Of a stretch of 15,179 nt of DNA, positions 14,674 through 15,179 are shown in pieces (position 1 is the stretch's first letter; each line of letters starts with the position of its first letter). The stretch lies in NCBI GenBank assembly GCA_003487665.1, contig DNFA01000078.1, positions 36,821 through 51,999 of the forward strand, in the 5' to 3' direction. Below the pieces are notes generated by a model. The model saw nothing but the letters and a program-made list of their open reading frames with translations, had not been told where the DNA came from and made no database searches. The translations under genes were made by a program, and so were the position numbers. Source of the DNA: Oscillibacter sp. GTDB taxonomy: Bacteria; Bacillota; Clostridia; Oscillospirales; Oscillospiraceae.

Positions 14674-14706
14674 AACCCCAGCTTTCGCTTTCTGAAAGCT
14701 GGGGTT
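14674..14706 (-). terminator. Strong hairpin, possible terminator of the HipA-like gene
   Basis: Thirteen-base perfect arms (14674-14686 and 14694-14706; core CCCCAGCTTTC) have a seven-base loop. On the minus strand the stem ends in GGGGTTTTCC, a short T tract. It lies about 140 bases past the stop of the HipA-like gene. Confidence 0.5.
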
Positions 14707-14720
14707 CTTTGACAGGCTGA

Positions 14721-14747
14721 GCATCCACCCGCCAAGCGGGTGGATGC
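14721..14747. repeat. Strong GC-rich hairpin
   Basis: GCATCCACCCGC (14721-14732) and GCGGGTGGATGC (14736-14747) pair perfectly over 12 bases with a CAA loop. Neither strand has a good T tract. TTATTCATTCA follows on the plus strand. It may be a terminator without a U tract, or the end structure of a small transposable element. Confidence 0.6.
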
Positions 14748-14846
14748 TTATTCATTCATGGGCACATGGGCACGGGCGTGAAAGCTTGCTTTTGCAAGAA
14801 GAGATTACCAACGACCACGCGTTTCTTGTGTCTTTCCTGTTCACAA

Positions 14847-15179
14847 TCAACGCTGCTTCTGCCGCAGCAGAATGGTGGTACACACCCTATCCGTGATAAT
14901 TCCGCGATCCCTCCGTGGATAGTATTGCAGCAGCGGCTCCAGCCTTGCAAATATCTCCTCTTTTGACAGCTTGGGCAAGCGCAACTGCGCTCCATAAAGC
15001 GATTGGGCTGTCCCTGCCTGCCGGTTAAATGTCGTGCCGAAGGGACGGGCACGCTGTGCCGCGATCAGGACCTTCGGCTCAATGTCCATGGGGGCTGTCC
15101 GCATATTTGAAAGCAAGCCCGCTCCATTATCAAAGATAGGGCAATAGTCATATTTACCGCCACTTTCCAAGACCGCGAT
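14847..15179 (-). CDS. HipA-like kinase-fold protein, C-terminal part (runs off the window)
   Basis: Only the last 110 residues are present. The frame is open at the right edge, so the true start lies outside. The block YDYCPIFDNGAGLLSN resembles the metal-binding loop of HipA-type and PI3/4-kinase-fold proteins, in which an Asp follows the catalytic NxDRHxxN motif that would lie just beyond the edge. PRRDRGIITDRV near the end matches, from memory, the tail of clostridial HipA-like proteins. It may be the kinase of a toxin-antitoxin pair or a stand-alone relative; the partner gene, if any, would be off the window. It ends in TGA and is followed by two strong hairpins. The neighbouring IS fragment suggests an accessory location. 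Confidence 0.55.
   Translation of the reverse strand: MAVLESGGKYDYCPIFDNGAGLLSNMRTAPMDIEPKVLIAAQRARPFGTTFNRQAGTAQSLYGAQLRLPKLSKEEIFARLEPLLQYYPRRDRGIITDRVCTTILLRQKQR

Noticed and set aside
14489..14755. 88-codon minus-strand frame across the hairpins
   Set aside because: It reads through two perfect hairpins and into the IS66 remnant in the wrong frame, with no ribosome site and no recognisable motif.

Overview
The window looks like chromosome from a high-GC member of the Clostridia, most like the Oscillospiraceae (Oscillibacter/Flavonifractor type). This is inferred from the GC-rich, strongly codon-biased genes, the polA-rimI-tsaD order, the K+-dependent-type membrane pyrophosphatase, the Fe-S-rich anaerobic oxidoreductase and the clostridial style of the mobile-element debris. 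No rRNA, tRNA or CRISPR array was seen, so the taxonomic call is indirect.

Left block (1-4899, minus strand): a four-gene operon read right to left. It comprises a nitrilase-type C-N hydrolase, a 934-residue multidomain Fe-S/FAD/NAD(P) oxidoreductase, and the nickel chaperones hypA and hypB, ending in a strong terminator at the left edge. The last three genes are separated by single bases. No hydrogenase subunit and no hypCDEF are present, so the reason for coupling nickel chaperones to this reductase and a nitrilase is the most interesting functional question here. A short divergent regulatory region (4900-5056) carries back-to-back promoters, a tandem 21-bp repeat and a perfect 12-bp palindrome.

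Middle block (5057-11804, plus strand): a housekeeping operon of polA (proofreading residues apparently lost), rimI and tsaD, closed by a textbook terminator. A 470-bp AT-rich spacer with several palindromes and a near-consensus promoter follows. Then comes hppA, the ion-pumping pyrophosphatase, with its own terminator.

Right block (11805-15179): accessory and decaying. It starts with three GC-rich hairpins resembling an intergenic repeat element. A complete gene follows for a zinc-ribbon, single-pass membrane protein with a beta-helix-like outer domain. After that come a truncated sensor histidine kinase with a nonsense codon, a truncated cysteine-rich small protein of mobile-element type, an array of TTAGC motifs at helical spacing, the 3' end of an IS66-type insertion sequence, a stretch of strong hairpins without a convincing gene, and the C-terminal end of a HipA-like kinase-fold protein that runs off the right edge. 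This part has lower and uneven GC and looks like a site of repeated insertion and deletion.
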